Shown piece by piece: positions 8,317 to 16,158 of a DNA stretch of 64,000 bases; the stretch's first letter is position 1; the number at the start of each line of letters is the position of its first letter. The DNA is taken from NCBI RefSeq assembly GCF_041435195.1, contig NZ_CP108106.1:8073001-8137000 (forward strand), written 5' to 3'. A model generated the notes under the pieces. That model was given only the letters and a program-made list of their open reading frames with translations, searched no databases and was not told the origin of the DNA. Both the position numbers and the translations under genes were made by a program. The stretch comes from Streptomyces sp. NBC_00224. GTDB lineage: Bacteria > Actinomycetota > Actinomycetes > Streptomycetales > Streptomycetaceae.

Positions 8317-8334
8317 ATCCCAAAATCTGGGGAT
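8317..8334. promoter_or_regulatory. Inverted repeat upstream of the RiPP locus
   Basis: ATCCC-N8-GGGAT lies about 100 bp upstream of the precursor start, in the 200-bp gap before the next gene. It could be an operator. A clear -35/-10 pair for the precursor was not found in this gap. Confidence 0.3.
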
Positions 8335-8417
8335 GGCCAGGCCGTTGGGAGTCGACGTATACGCGAACGGATTCCGGTTCCCGCTCCCGCACGTCCACGG
8401 CCATGCCGCCGGGCCGT

Positions 8418-8867
8418 TCAGAGCCGGAAGACGACTCCCCGCCACGTCCATCCAGCGTCCAGGACCGCACCCCGCAGGGGGTTCTTCATCTCCGCGAAGT
8501 CGAAGCGCGCCCCCTCCGTCTTCTGGAGACGGCCGTCGGCGCCGCGCTCGATCGTCCAGTCACGGGCGACGCCGGTCACCTGCCCGCGTGAGTACTCGCG
8601 CGTCTGCGCGTCCCACTGCTCGTCGATCGCCCGCACTTCGTGCTGCGCCGGGACCAGCCGCATCCGGGTCCGCACGGTGATGCCCAGCTCCCGGACCCGC
8701 CACACCGCCACCAGGTCGGCGCGCTCGGAAGGGGCACCGTTGCGCACGGCGAACGGCACGCCCGGCCCGTTGACCGCGAGCAGCGCGGCCCGGACCTCCG
8801 CGGCCGAACGTGCCGCGACACCGGCGTCGGGGTAACGGGTGCCGGTCAGTCTGTCGAAAATGCCCAT
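8418..8867 (-). CDS. Conserved-looking protein of unknown function
   Basis: A 149-aa soluble protein, rich in Arg and Glu, with no signal peptide or membrane segment. It begins MGIFDRLTGT and contains alternating beta-like segments (LVAVWRVRELGITVRTRMR, DWTIERG) and a C-terminal WTWRGVVFRL. Codon use is normal for the genome, which supports a real gene. I recognise no domain. It lies upstream of the putative RiPP precursor in the same direction, but with a 200-bp gap, so co-transcription is uncertain. Confidence 0.6.
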   Translation of the reverse strand: MGIFDRLTGTRYPDAGVAARSAAEVRAALLAVNGPGVPFAVRNGAPSERADLVAVWRVRELGITVRTRMRLVPAQHEVRAIDEQWDAQTREYSRGQVTGVARDWTIERGADGRLQKTEGARFDFAEMKNPLRGAVLDAGWTWRGVVFRL

Positions 8868-8974
8868 CGGGACAACTTACGGATGCCGGGTTGTCCGGCA
8901 CAAGATCTCTCGTGTCGAGGAGATGAGGGAGGGGAGGTGGGCAGTGGCTGCCCTGGAGAGCGCGTCCCCGGTAT

Positions 8975-9049
8975 CCCGGGCAACTCATCCATCCTGATGA
9001 GGCAGGTCCACCCGGACGGGGCATCCTTGCGGCGTTCCCCGGGCAACTC
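8975..9049. repeat. Two direct copies of CCCGGGCAACTC
   Basis: The 12-mer occurs at 8975-8986 and 9038-9049, 63 bp apart, in the 253-bp gap between the divergent genes at 8867 and 9121. It could be a pair of regulator sites; no protein can be assigned. Confidence 0.4.
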
Positions 9050-9120
9050 CTGTACGCCGCCGCTATGTTGGCCGCTCTCGTCGGCCCTTGTCGGCATCCC
9101 GGAGTCGCCTTGGAGGCGTC

Positions 9121-9288
9121 GTGAAACTCTTCTGGGTCCTCTTCGCCCTTCTGCTCACCGCGCTCGCGCTGGGCGGATTCATCAGCGCGGTGAAGGACGC
9201 CGACAAGGCGAGCCGCATCGGCGACCTCGTCACCAGCGCCCTGCTCGCTCTGGCGGCTCGGGGGAGCTGGAGGCGCGTCGGCGCGTGA
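9121..9288 (+). CDS. Small single-pass membrane protein
   Basis: A 55-aa protein with one hydrophobic helix (LFWVLFALLLTALALGGFI, residues 3-21) followed by a short charged and alanine-rich tail. GTG 9121 is preferred because GGAGG stands four bases ahead. An earlier in-frame ATG at 9088 would put charged residues before the helix and lacks a ribosome site. Function unknown. Confidence 0.55.
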   Translation: MKLFWVLFALLLTALALGGFISAVKDADKASRIGDLVTSALLALAARGSWRRVGA

Positions 9289-9384
9289 GTGGCTTCGCCC
9301 GACGGGGGGTTCGCCGGCCAGGGGGAACGCCGTACCCGCCCTGGTCCCGGGGGAGTTGTCAGTGGCGGGTGTCACCATCGGGGC

Positions 9385-11289
9385 ATGAGGCGATACGAAT
9401 GGCGGCCGTTCCTTGAGCGCTGGAGCGCGGAGTGGGCCGATGTGTACGACGAGGATCTCGATGCGCGGGACGGCGACCGCGATGCCCACGCGGCGCGCTG
9501 GCTGGGGTTCGAGCCCGCCGACGAGGAGCGCCTCGCCGCGCTGGAGCGGCGGACAGGGCATCCGCTGCCACCGTCGCTGAGGTCGTTCCTCCAGGTCACC
9601 GACGGCTGGCGGTATGCGGGGCACTTCGTGTATCTGCTGGCCGGGACCGAGCACATCGACTGGTGCGGAGACCCCCACGGCCTGGGCGAGATCTGGCTGG
9701 AGGACCTCGACGAGGACGCGGACGACGAGGAGGTGAGGGAAGCCGGAGTGTGGGCACGGTCCCTCCAACTGGCGGTGGAGTCCGACATGGTGGACGTACT
9801 GCTGGACCCGGACGACGTGGACGAGCACGGCGAGTGGGCCGTCTACACGTATGCCAGCTGGCGCGCGGCGCCGCCTCGGCGGTACGCGTCGTTCAGGCAC
9901 TTCATGGAGGACATGTACCAGGAGTTCCTCCGCATGTCCGCCGACCGGCCCGGCTTCGCCAACGACACGACGCGTTCCGTGGACGCCGGGGTGGAGCGGG
10001 CGCTGGCGGACGCGCTGAGCGGTGAGTACGAGGCGGCGGCCGAGGTGCTGGCCGAGGCGGTGGCGTGCGGGCGCCCCCGGGCCGGGCGGCTGTTGGCGCA
10101 GATACGGGCGCTGTCGGGCGCCGGCGACAGCACCGAGCGGGTGGGTGCCTCGCTGCGGGACCCGTACGTCGCCCGCGAAGCCATGCCCCTGAGCTGCGCG
10201 GAGGAGGGAGGCTCGGGACGCGACGACGACACGTGGTTCCTCGGTCGGTATCCCGAGGAGGACCGCGAGACGGTGGCGGGCGTGCTGGAGCGGATACGGC
10301 AGGGCACGTTCGCATACGAGGCGTCCGGAGCGTTCGGCGAAGCCGTCCGGGTGGCCCGCGAGCTGGCAGTACGTGCCCGGCCGGAGGCGGCATGGCGGAC
10401 TCTGCTGGAGGCCGCTCCCTCATGGGTGCCCCTGACCTCCGACCACATCGCGCCGGTGGGCCTGCTGGCCGACTCCGTTCTGGGCCCTCTGCTCACGCCC
10501 GAACGGGGGCGTGCTCTGCTGGCCACGCCGCGCGGCGCCGCGGCGACCCCCGCACAGACCATGGCCGCGGAGACCGCGGCGCCGGACACCGACGGCCTGG
10601 GCTGGCTGGCCGCCCCCGGGCACACATGGCGCGGGTGCCGACTGGTGCTGGTGGAAGGGGTGCAGCCCGACGAACTGCATCGGCGCATGGGGGCGGGCGG
10701 GCCGCTGCTGCCGGCCCTGAGGGCCTGGAACGCCGACACCCGGCATTGCTCACCGGATGCCCAGACCTGGGAGAGCAGGGTGGTCGTACGCACCGGCTGC
10801 GCGGGAGCCGACTGGACCTTCGCCTACTCCGGAGCCGGGCTGGACGCGAGGGCGGACAGGTTCGTCTCCCCGGCCGTGGCCGCCTCCCACGGCACCAGGG
10901 CGCTGACTCTCGCCATCGACCACGGGTTCGCGCACCGTGACGGTGAGGGTCGAGCGGAGTCCTTCCACTTCTCGCTCGCCGAGGACGGCAAGGTCGTCCA
11001 TTCCCTCACCGTCCACGGCGACGAGGTGACCGTCACGGGAGAAGTCCCCGTGTTCCTCGAACCCTGCCTCCGCCTCTTCGGTACGGATCCCAGCGGCCCG
11101 GAGGACGAGCCCGCCCCCGACCCCGTACGGCAAACCCTCGATGCGATCGCCGCCGCATTCGGTGTGACGCTTTCCGAGGAGGCTCTCGTCGACGGACGGC
11201 TGGACGCCTTCGAAACGGTCTCCTGGCTGCGAGAGCCCAGGGCCGGAGAGTCCTGGGCCTACATCACGATGGGACGACCGCCGGAGTGA
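9385..11289 (+). CDS. SMI1/KNR4-domain protein with a DUF6461-like C-terminal half
   Basis: A 634-aa acidic cytoplasmic protein. The N-terminal ~40-180 region fits SMI1/KNR4 (RLAALERRTGHPLPPSLRSF then VTDGWR), a fold common in immunity proteins against polymorphic toxins. A middle helical region follows. From about residue 395, DGLGWLAAPGHTWRGCRLVL and the next ~230 residues resemble the DUF6461 group. The ATG at 9385 is preferred over the frame's opening at 9289 because the extra residues look non-native, but the ribosome site (GGGG) is weak. No toxin gene is adjacent, so it may be an orphan immunity or a regulatory protein. Confidence 0.7.
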   Translation: MRRYEWRPFLERWSAEWADVYDEDLDARDGDRDAHAARWLGFEPADEERLAALERRTGHPLPPSLRSFLQVTDGWRYAGHFVYLLAGTEHIDWCGDPHGLGEIWLEDLDEDADDEEVREAGVWARSLQLAVESDMVDVLLDPDDVDEHGEWAVYTYASWRAAPPRRYASFRHFMEDMYQEFLRMSADRPGFANDTTRSVDAGVERALADALSGEYEAAAEVLAEAVACGRPRAGRLLAQIRALSGAGDSTERVGASLRDPYVAREAMPLSCAEEGGSGRDDDTWFLGRYPEEDRETVAGVLERIRQGTFAYEASGAFGEAVRVARELAVRARPEAAWRTLLEAAPSWVPLTSDHIAPVGLLADSVLGPLLTPERGRALLATPRGAAATPAQTMAAETAAPDTDGLGWLAAPGHTWRGCRLVLVEGVQPDELHRRMGAGGPLLPALRAWNADTRHCSPDAQTWESRVVVRTGCAGADWTFAYSGAGLDARADRFVSPAVAASHGTRALTLAIDHGFAHRDGEGRAESFHFSLAEDGKVVHSLTVHGDEVTVTGEVPVFLEPCLRLFGTDPSGPEDEPAPDPVRQTLDAIAAAFGVTLSEEALVDGRLDAFETVSWLREPRAGESWAYITMGRPPE

Positions 11290-11406
11290 GGCCGACCGCC
11301 GGACCGACCGGGGGCCGGACCGACTGCCTCGGCCGCGTCGGGCACCCCGCACCCGCTAGGTAGGGTGGGCGTACCAGCACATCGTGAAGTGGAACAAGGA
11401 GCAGAC

Positions 11407-12237
11407 GTGAGCGAGCCGGCGTCCACCGCCCTGCAGCAGGAGATCGCCCGGGAACTCCAGGTCGCCGAGACCTTCGAGGCCGAGCGGGAGATCGAGCGCC
11501 GGGTGGCCTTCCTCGCCGAGCGGCTGACCTCCACCGGCCTGCGCTCCCTCGTGCTCGGCATCAGCGGCGGCGTCGACTCCACCACCACCGGCCGCCTGTG
11601 CCAGCTCGCCGTCGAGCGGGCCCGGGCCGCCGGGCACGAGGCACAGTTCTACGCGATGCGGCTGCCGTACGGGATCCAGGCCGACGAGCACGACGCCCAG
11701 CTCGCGCTCTCCTTCATCCAGGCCGACCACGTGCTGACCGTGGACATCAAGCCCGCGAGCGACGCCGCCCTCGGGGCCGCGCTCACCGCCGACGTGAGCT
11801 TCCGCGACGCCCACCACCAGGACTTCGTGCACGGCAACATCAAGGCGCGCCAGCGCATGATCGCCCAGTACGCGGTGGCCGGCGCGCACAACGGCCTGGT
11901 CGTCGGCACCGACCACGCCGCTGAGGCGGTCTCCGGGTTCTTCACCAAGTTCGGCGACGGCGCCGCCGACCTGGTCCCGCTGACCGGCCTGACCAAGCGC
12001 CGGGTGCGCGCCGTCGCGGACGCCCTGGGCGCGCCCGCCGAGCTGGTGTGGAAGACCCCGACGGCCGACCTGGAGACCCTCGCCCCGGGCAAGGCCGACG
12101 AGGACGCGCTCGGCGTCACGTACGACGACATCGACGACTTCCTGGAGGGCAAGCCGGTGGGCGAGCGGGCCTTCGAAACGATCGTCCACCGCTACCGCCT
12201 CACCGAGCACAAGCGCCGGCTGCCGGTCGCGCCGTAG
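11407..12237 (+). CDS. nadE: NH3-dependent NAD+ synthetase
   Basis: A 276-aa enzyme that amidates nicotinic-acid adenine dinucleotide to NAD+ with ATP and ammonia, the last step of NAD synthesis. The PP-loop ATP pyrophosphatase motif LGISGGVDSTTTGRL is at ~45-60, and the family segments GTDHAAEAVSGFFTKFGDG and LTKRRVR are present. The length matches the ammonia-dependent type (about 275 aa); no glutaminase domain is fused. GTG 11407 follows AAGGAG with a 5-base spacer. Probably monocistronic, ending at the terminator at 12250. Confidence 0.96.
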   Translation: MSEPASTALQQEIARELQVAETFEAEREIERRVAFLAERLTSTGLRSLVLGISGGVDSTTTGRLCQLAVERARAAGHEAQFYAMRLPYGIQADEHDAQLALSFIQADHVLTVDIKPASDAALGAALTADVSFRDAHHQDFVHGNIKARQRMIAQYAVAGAHNGLVVGTDHAAEAVSGFFTKFGDGAADLVPLTGLTKRRVRAVADALGAPAELVWKTPTADLETLAPGKADEDALGVTYDDIDDFLEGKPVGERAFETIVHRYRLTEHKRRLPVAP

Positions 12238-12249
12238 AAGGAGCGTGTG

Positions 12250-12285
12250 GCCCCGGGAGTGCCCCCAGGCATTCCCGGGGCTTTT
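12250..12285 (+). terminator. nadE terminator
   Basis: GCCCCGGGA pairs with TCCCGGGGC (12273-12281) and is followed by TTTTC, a near-canonical intrinsic terminator 13 bp after the nadE stop. Confidence 0.85.
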
Positions 12286-12593
12286 CGCATTTCTGCGCGG
12301 GAACGACGGGGCACCCGCGAAGCACACCCCAGGCACACGACAATCCTTGCCCGGCCGCGCGCCCCGAGGGTTTGATCGGAGTGCCTGGTCAGCCCGCCCA
12401 TGACGGGAATGGGTCACGGGCCACCCCACGGGCTCGGCCGTCGCCGTACGGAGGCAGCCGTGGCGATCACGCCTGACCAGTCGAAGGGTGCGTCAAGAGC
12501 GGATGCCGCCGGATTCCCCGGTGCCCGCTGACGGCTTCCCGGTATGCCACCGGAGTTCGTGACGCGCCGCACGCTCCGACCGAGAGGCATCCC
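12286..12593. other. Gene-free region upstream of the MMPL transporter
   Basis: About 308 bp between the nadE terminator and the transporter start. I see no convincing gene on either strand. It presumably holds the transporter promoter, but no clear -35/-10 pair or inverted repeat stands out. Confidence 0.5.
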
Positions 12594-14783
12594 ATGCTCG
12601 ACAAGCTGGCCGCGCTGGTGACCGTACGCCGGAAACTGGTCCTTGTACTCAGCCTCCTCTTCTGCGTCGTGGCCGGTGGCCTGGGCGCCTCCGTCACGAC
12701 GAAACTCTCCGCGGGCGGATTCGCCGTGCCGGGCGCCGAGTCCACCCGGGCCACCGAGACCCTCAGTACACGGTTCGGGACCGGTGAACCCAATCTGGTG
12801 CTGCTCGTCAAGGCCCCGGACGGCGTCGACGACCGGGACACGGTTCGCAGGGGCGAGGAGCTGACGGGCCGGCTCGCCGCCGAGCCCGGCGTCCAGGAGG
12901 CGGTCTCCTACTGGACCCTGGGCAAGGCCCCCTCGATGCGCGGCGAGCACGCCGACTCGGCCCTCGTCCTCGCCCATATCAAGGGCGACGAGGACCAGGT
13001 GGGCCGGTATCTGGAGAAGATACGGCCTCGGTACGAGGATGGTTTCCGAGGACTGACGGTGGAGTTCGGCGGGCGCGCCGAAGTCGACCGGGAGCTCAAC
13101 GAGCAGATCCAGAAGGACCTCGTGCTCGCCGAGGCCCTGGTCCTGCCCCTCACGCTCATCCTGCTGGTCCTCGTCTTCCGCGGTGTGATCGCGGCCCTGC
13201 TGCCGCTCGCCCTCGGGGTCGTCGCGATCATCGGCACCTTCGCCGTGCTCCGGCTGCTGACGGAGGTCACCGACGTCTCGGTGTTCGCGATGAACCTGAC
13301 CACGGGCCTCGGCCTCGGCCTGGGGATCGACTACAGCCTGTTCGTCGTCAGCCGGTACCGAGAGGAACTCGCCGCCGGTGCCACGGTGAGCGATGCCATC
13401 GCCACCAGCCTGCGCACCGCGGGACGCACCGTTCTCTACTCGGCCATCACTGTTGCCCTCTCCCTGTCTGCCCTGCTGCTGTTCCCGATGTACTTCCTGC
13501 GCTCGTTCGCGTACGCGGGCATCGCCGTCGTCGCCTTCGCCGCGCTGTCCGCCCTGGTGCTGTTGCCCGCGCTGCTCGCCGTCCTCGGAACACGCGTCAA
13601 CAAGTGGTCCTGGACCAGGCCCAGGAGCGAGCCCGCCGGGAGCGGCCCCTGGTCCCGTCTGGCCGCCTTCGTCATACGTCGGCCGGTGCCGATGGCCACC
13701 GGCGCCATCGCCGTCCTGCTGCTGCTCGGCTCCCCCTTCCCGGGGATCAGACTCAACCTCGCCGACGAGCGGACCCTGCCCGTCGGCGCCGAGGCGCACC
13801 GGGTCAACACCGTCCTCCTGCACGACTACTCGGCCCGTGAGATGGATCCGCTCCTGGTCGTCGCCGACGGCTCGGGTGCGCCGCGCGGCCGCACCGCCGA
13901 CATCGACGCGTACGCCAGGCGCCTCTCCGCGCTCGACCACGTCTCGCGGGTGGACGCCCTGACCGGTTCCTACACCGACGGCCGCCTGATCGCCCCGGCG
14001 ACCACCCTCCACCGGCGCTACGCGGCGGAGAACGGCACCTGGCTGTCCGTAGTGCCCACCGCCGACCCCTACAGCGACGAGGGGCAGGCCCTGGTCCGTG
14101 ACATCCGTACGGCCAAGGCGCCGTTCGACGTCAGGACGGCCGGAACGGCCCCGGCCTTCCGTGACACGCTGGACGCCCTGACCGACCGGATGCCCTACTG
14201 CCTGCTGCTCATCGCGGTCACCACGTTCATCCTGCTCTTCCTCCTCACCGGCAGCGTGGTGATGCCCGTCAAGGCGATCGTGCTCAACCTGCTCAGTCTG
14301 ACGGCCACCTTCGGCGCCGTGGTCTGGGTCTTCCAGGAGGGCCATCTGCGCTGGCTCACCGGCGACTTCACCGTCACCGGGGGCATCGTCGCCACCACGC
14401 CCATCATGGTGTTCTGCCTGGCGTTCGGGCTCTCGATGGACTACGAGGTGTTCCTGCTGTCCCGCATCAAGGAGGAGTACGACGCCACCGGCGACACCGC
14501 CCGGTCCGTCGTCCGGGGTCTGGAGCGGACCGGCGGGATCGTCACCGCCGCAGCTGCCCTCATCGCCCTGGTCTTCCTCTCCTTCCTGACCTCCGGCATC
14601 ACGCACATGAAGCTGCTCGGCCTGGGTCTCGCCCTCGCGGTGGTCGTGGACGCCACCTTGGTGCGCGGTGTGCTGCTCCCCGCCTTCATGCGGCTGGCGG
14701 GCCGGTTCAACTGGTGGGCTCCCGGCCCCCTCGCCCGGCTGCACCGGCGCATCGGCCTCAAGGAAGGCGGTCCACCGAGGTAG
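12594..14783 (+). CDS. MMPL-family membrane transporter
   Basis: A 729-aa RND/MMPL-type proton-driven exporter. The topology is one N-terminal helix, a large loop (~35-170), five to six helices (~175-330), one helix, a second loop (~390-525) and five to six final helices. The paired family motifs are present: GLGLGIDYSLFVVSRYREEL (~240) and the second-half copy LAFGLSMDYEVFLLSRIKEE (~620), whose Asp-Tyr pairs carry the proton relay. ATG 12594 follows GAGAGGCATCCC. Members export lipids or hydrophobic metabolites. It ends at a bidirectional terminator facing the polyketide operon and could export that product, though it is outside the operon. Confidence 0.92.
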   Translation: MLDKLAALVTVRRKLVLVLSLLFCVVAGGLGASVTTKLSAGGFAVPGAESTRATETLSTRFGTGEPNLVLLVKAPDGVDDRDTVRRGEELTGRLAAEPGVQEAVSYWTLGKAPSMRGEHADSALVLAHIKGDEDQVGRYLEKIRPRYEDGFRGLTVEFGGRAEVDRELNEQIQKDLVLAEALVLPLTLILLVLVFRGVIAALLPLALGVVAIIGTFAVLRLLTEVTDVSVFAMNLTTGLGLGLGIDYSLFVVSRYREELAAGATVSDAIATSLRTAGRTVLYSAITVALSLSALLLFPMYFLRSFAYAGIAVVAFAALSALVLLPALLAVLGTRVNKWSWTRPRSEPAGSGPWSRLAAFVIRRPVPMATGAIAVLLLLGSPFPGIRLNLADERTLPVGAEAHRVNTVLLHDYSAREMDPLLVVADGSGAPRGRTADIDAYARRLSALDHVSRVDALTGSYTDGRLIAPATTLHRRYAAENGTWLSVVPTADPYSDEGQALVRDIRTAKAPFDVRTAGTAPAFRDTLDALTDRMPYCLLLIAVTTFILLFLLTGSVVMPVKAIVLNLLSLTATFGAVVWVFQEGHLRWLTGDFTVTGGIVATTPIMVFCLAFGLSMDYEVFLLSRIKEEYDATGDTARSVVRGLERTGGIVTAAAALIALVFLSFLTSGITHMKLLGLGLALAVVVDATLVRGVLLPAFMRLAGRFNWWAPGPLARLHRRIGLKEGGPPR

Positions 14784-14823
14784 GCCGCTGACTCGTTGAC
14801 GTGCTGTGCGGACATACGCAAGG

Positions 14824-14854
14824 GGACCGCCGCCGAGTTCATCGGCGGCGGTCC
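14824..14854. terminator. Bidirectional terminator between the MMPL gene and the polyketide operon
   Basis: A perfect 13-bp stem (GGACCGCCGCCGA and its complement) with a 5-base loop, GTTCA. It lies between the convergent ends at 14783 and 14876. Confidence 0.9.
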
Positions 14855-14875
14855 TGTGTGCTGCGGACGTCGTGG

Positions 14876-16051
14876 TCAGCGCAGGGACGGGCAGTCCCGG
14901 CACACACTCTTGTGCCGTCCGGTACGGCCCGCGCGGCGCCGGCCCCAGAGACGCATGGCGGGGCGTTCCACCGCGACGTACAACAGCCAGGCCAGCAGCA
15001 GCGACACGGCGAACATGGGGGCCAGGACGGTGATCTGGTCCACCAGGGCCAGGCCGCTGAAGTGCGGGATGCCGAGCACCTTGGCGCCGTAGTCGATGAC
15101 CGGTTTGTGCACCAGGTACAGGGCGAAGGAGATCTCACCGAGCCGGACGAAGTACGGGTGGCGCAGCGGGGAAGGGCGCCCCTCGATGTCGGCCACCGCT
15201 GCCGCGCAGATCAGCATGCCGATCGGGACGACCGTGGCGGCGGCGAAGGAATACAGTCCGGATCCCATCGACATCCAGTAGCCGAGAACGAGCAGGACGG
15301 TGGCCGGCGCCATGCCGAGTTGGACCCACTTCCCGGCCGCGACGATGTGGGCGAGCACCATCCCGAGGGCGAATTCGAGGGCGCGCGCGAGCGGGAAGAA
15401 GTCGACGAACCAGGCGTCGTTGTCGAGGTAGGGCAGCAGCGGGGACATCGGCTGCCCGTTCGGGATGTAGTGCTCGGCGATGACCGGCAGGGTGAAGATG
15501 ACCGCGACCAGGACCGCTGCCGTGCACCACAGGAATCTCGGGGGGATGCGGCGTATCCACGTCAGCATCAGGGGGAACGAGAGGTAGAAGAACACCTCGC
15601 AGGAGAGGGTCCAGCTCACGGGGCTGACGGCCGTCGTCAGGTTGAAGCCGGGAATCCACGACTGTGTGAGGGTCGCCGTGGGAAGGATCTGGGCCGCGAC
15701 GATCGCTTTGCCCGTCAGGAGCATCAGACCCGCGTGGGCCGCTCCGACGACCAGGTGATTGGGGAAGATCTTCGCCGCTCGCGCGCGCCAGACGGCCCGT
15801 GCCGGAGTGCCGGGCTTGGCCGACCAGGTGAGGACGAAGCCGCTGAGGACGAAGAAGAACGAGACGGCCACCTGGCCGAGGTTGCGCCAGAAGTCCGGGT
15901 TGCCGCGGATGTAGAGGGAGAAGTGGCAGAGCAGAACGGCGGTCGCGGCCAGGAAGCGCATTCCGGTGAGACTCGGAAGCTTGTCCCAGCGGCCTTCGTG
16001 CGTCGCCGCGGCCGAGGTGCTCGGCCGTGAGAGTTCGGGTGTGGTGGACAT
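14876..16051 (-). CDS. Membrane acyltransferase, acyltransferase-3 family
   Basis: A 391-aa integral membrane protein with about ten hydrophobic helices. The family start is visible: LPSLTGMRFLAATAVLLCHF, with the catalytic-type His in the first helix, followed by VSFFFVLSGFVLTWS. Later segments SWTLSCEVFFY and LGEISFALYLVHKPV are also typical. Members transfer acyl groups to sugars, lipids or macrolides at the inner membrane face. ATG 16051 follows AGGGGGAAACCC. It is the last gene of the minus-strand polyketide operon, 107 bp after the exporter gene, so acylation of the product or of a cell-envelope lipid is possible. Confidence 0.88.
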   Translation of the reverse strand: MSTTPELSRPSTSAAATHEGRWDKLPSLTGMRFLAATAVLLCHFSLYIRGNPDFWRNLGQVAVSFFFVLSGFVLTWSAKPGTPARAVWRARAAKIFPNHLVVGAAHAGLMLLTGKAIVAAQILPTATLTQSWIPGFNLTTAVSPVSWTLSCEVFFYLSFPLMLTWIRRIPPRFLWCTAAVLVAVIFTLPVIAEHYIPNGQPMSPLLPYLDNDAWFVDFFPLARALEFALGMVLAHIVAAGKWVQLGMAPATVLLVLGYWMSMGSGLYSFAAATVVPIGMLICAAAVADIEGRPSPLRHPYFVRLGEISFALYLVHKPVIDYGAKVLGIPHFSGLALVDQITVLAPMFAVSLLLAWLLYVAVERPAMRLWGRRRAGRTGRHKSVCRDCPSLR

Positions 16052-16158
16052 GGGTTTCCCCCTGTCTTGTTGGACGGTCGCTTGGTTGGTTGCTGTGTGG
16101 TGTGGTGCTGAATCCCGTTCCTGTGCCGCGTATGCGCACGCGGCGCGGGAACGGGACG

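Noticed and set aside
8242..8451. A 69-codon minus-strand frame upstream of the RiPP precursor
   Set aside because: No ribosome site, no domain, and it overlaps the end of the gene at 8418; codon use is not convincing.
8975..9049. The beginning of a CRISPR array
   Set aside because: Only two 12-bp copies exist, with no further units and no cas genes in the window.
12414..14903. An 829-codon minus-strand frame
   Set aside because: It is antisense to the MMPL transporter and reads as Gly/Gln/Asp-rich low-complexity sequence without membrane helices.
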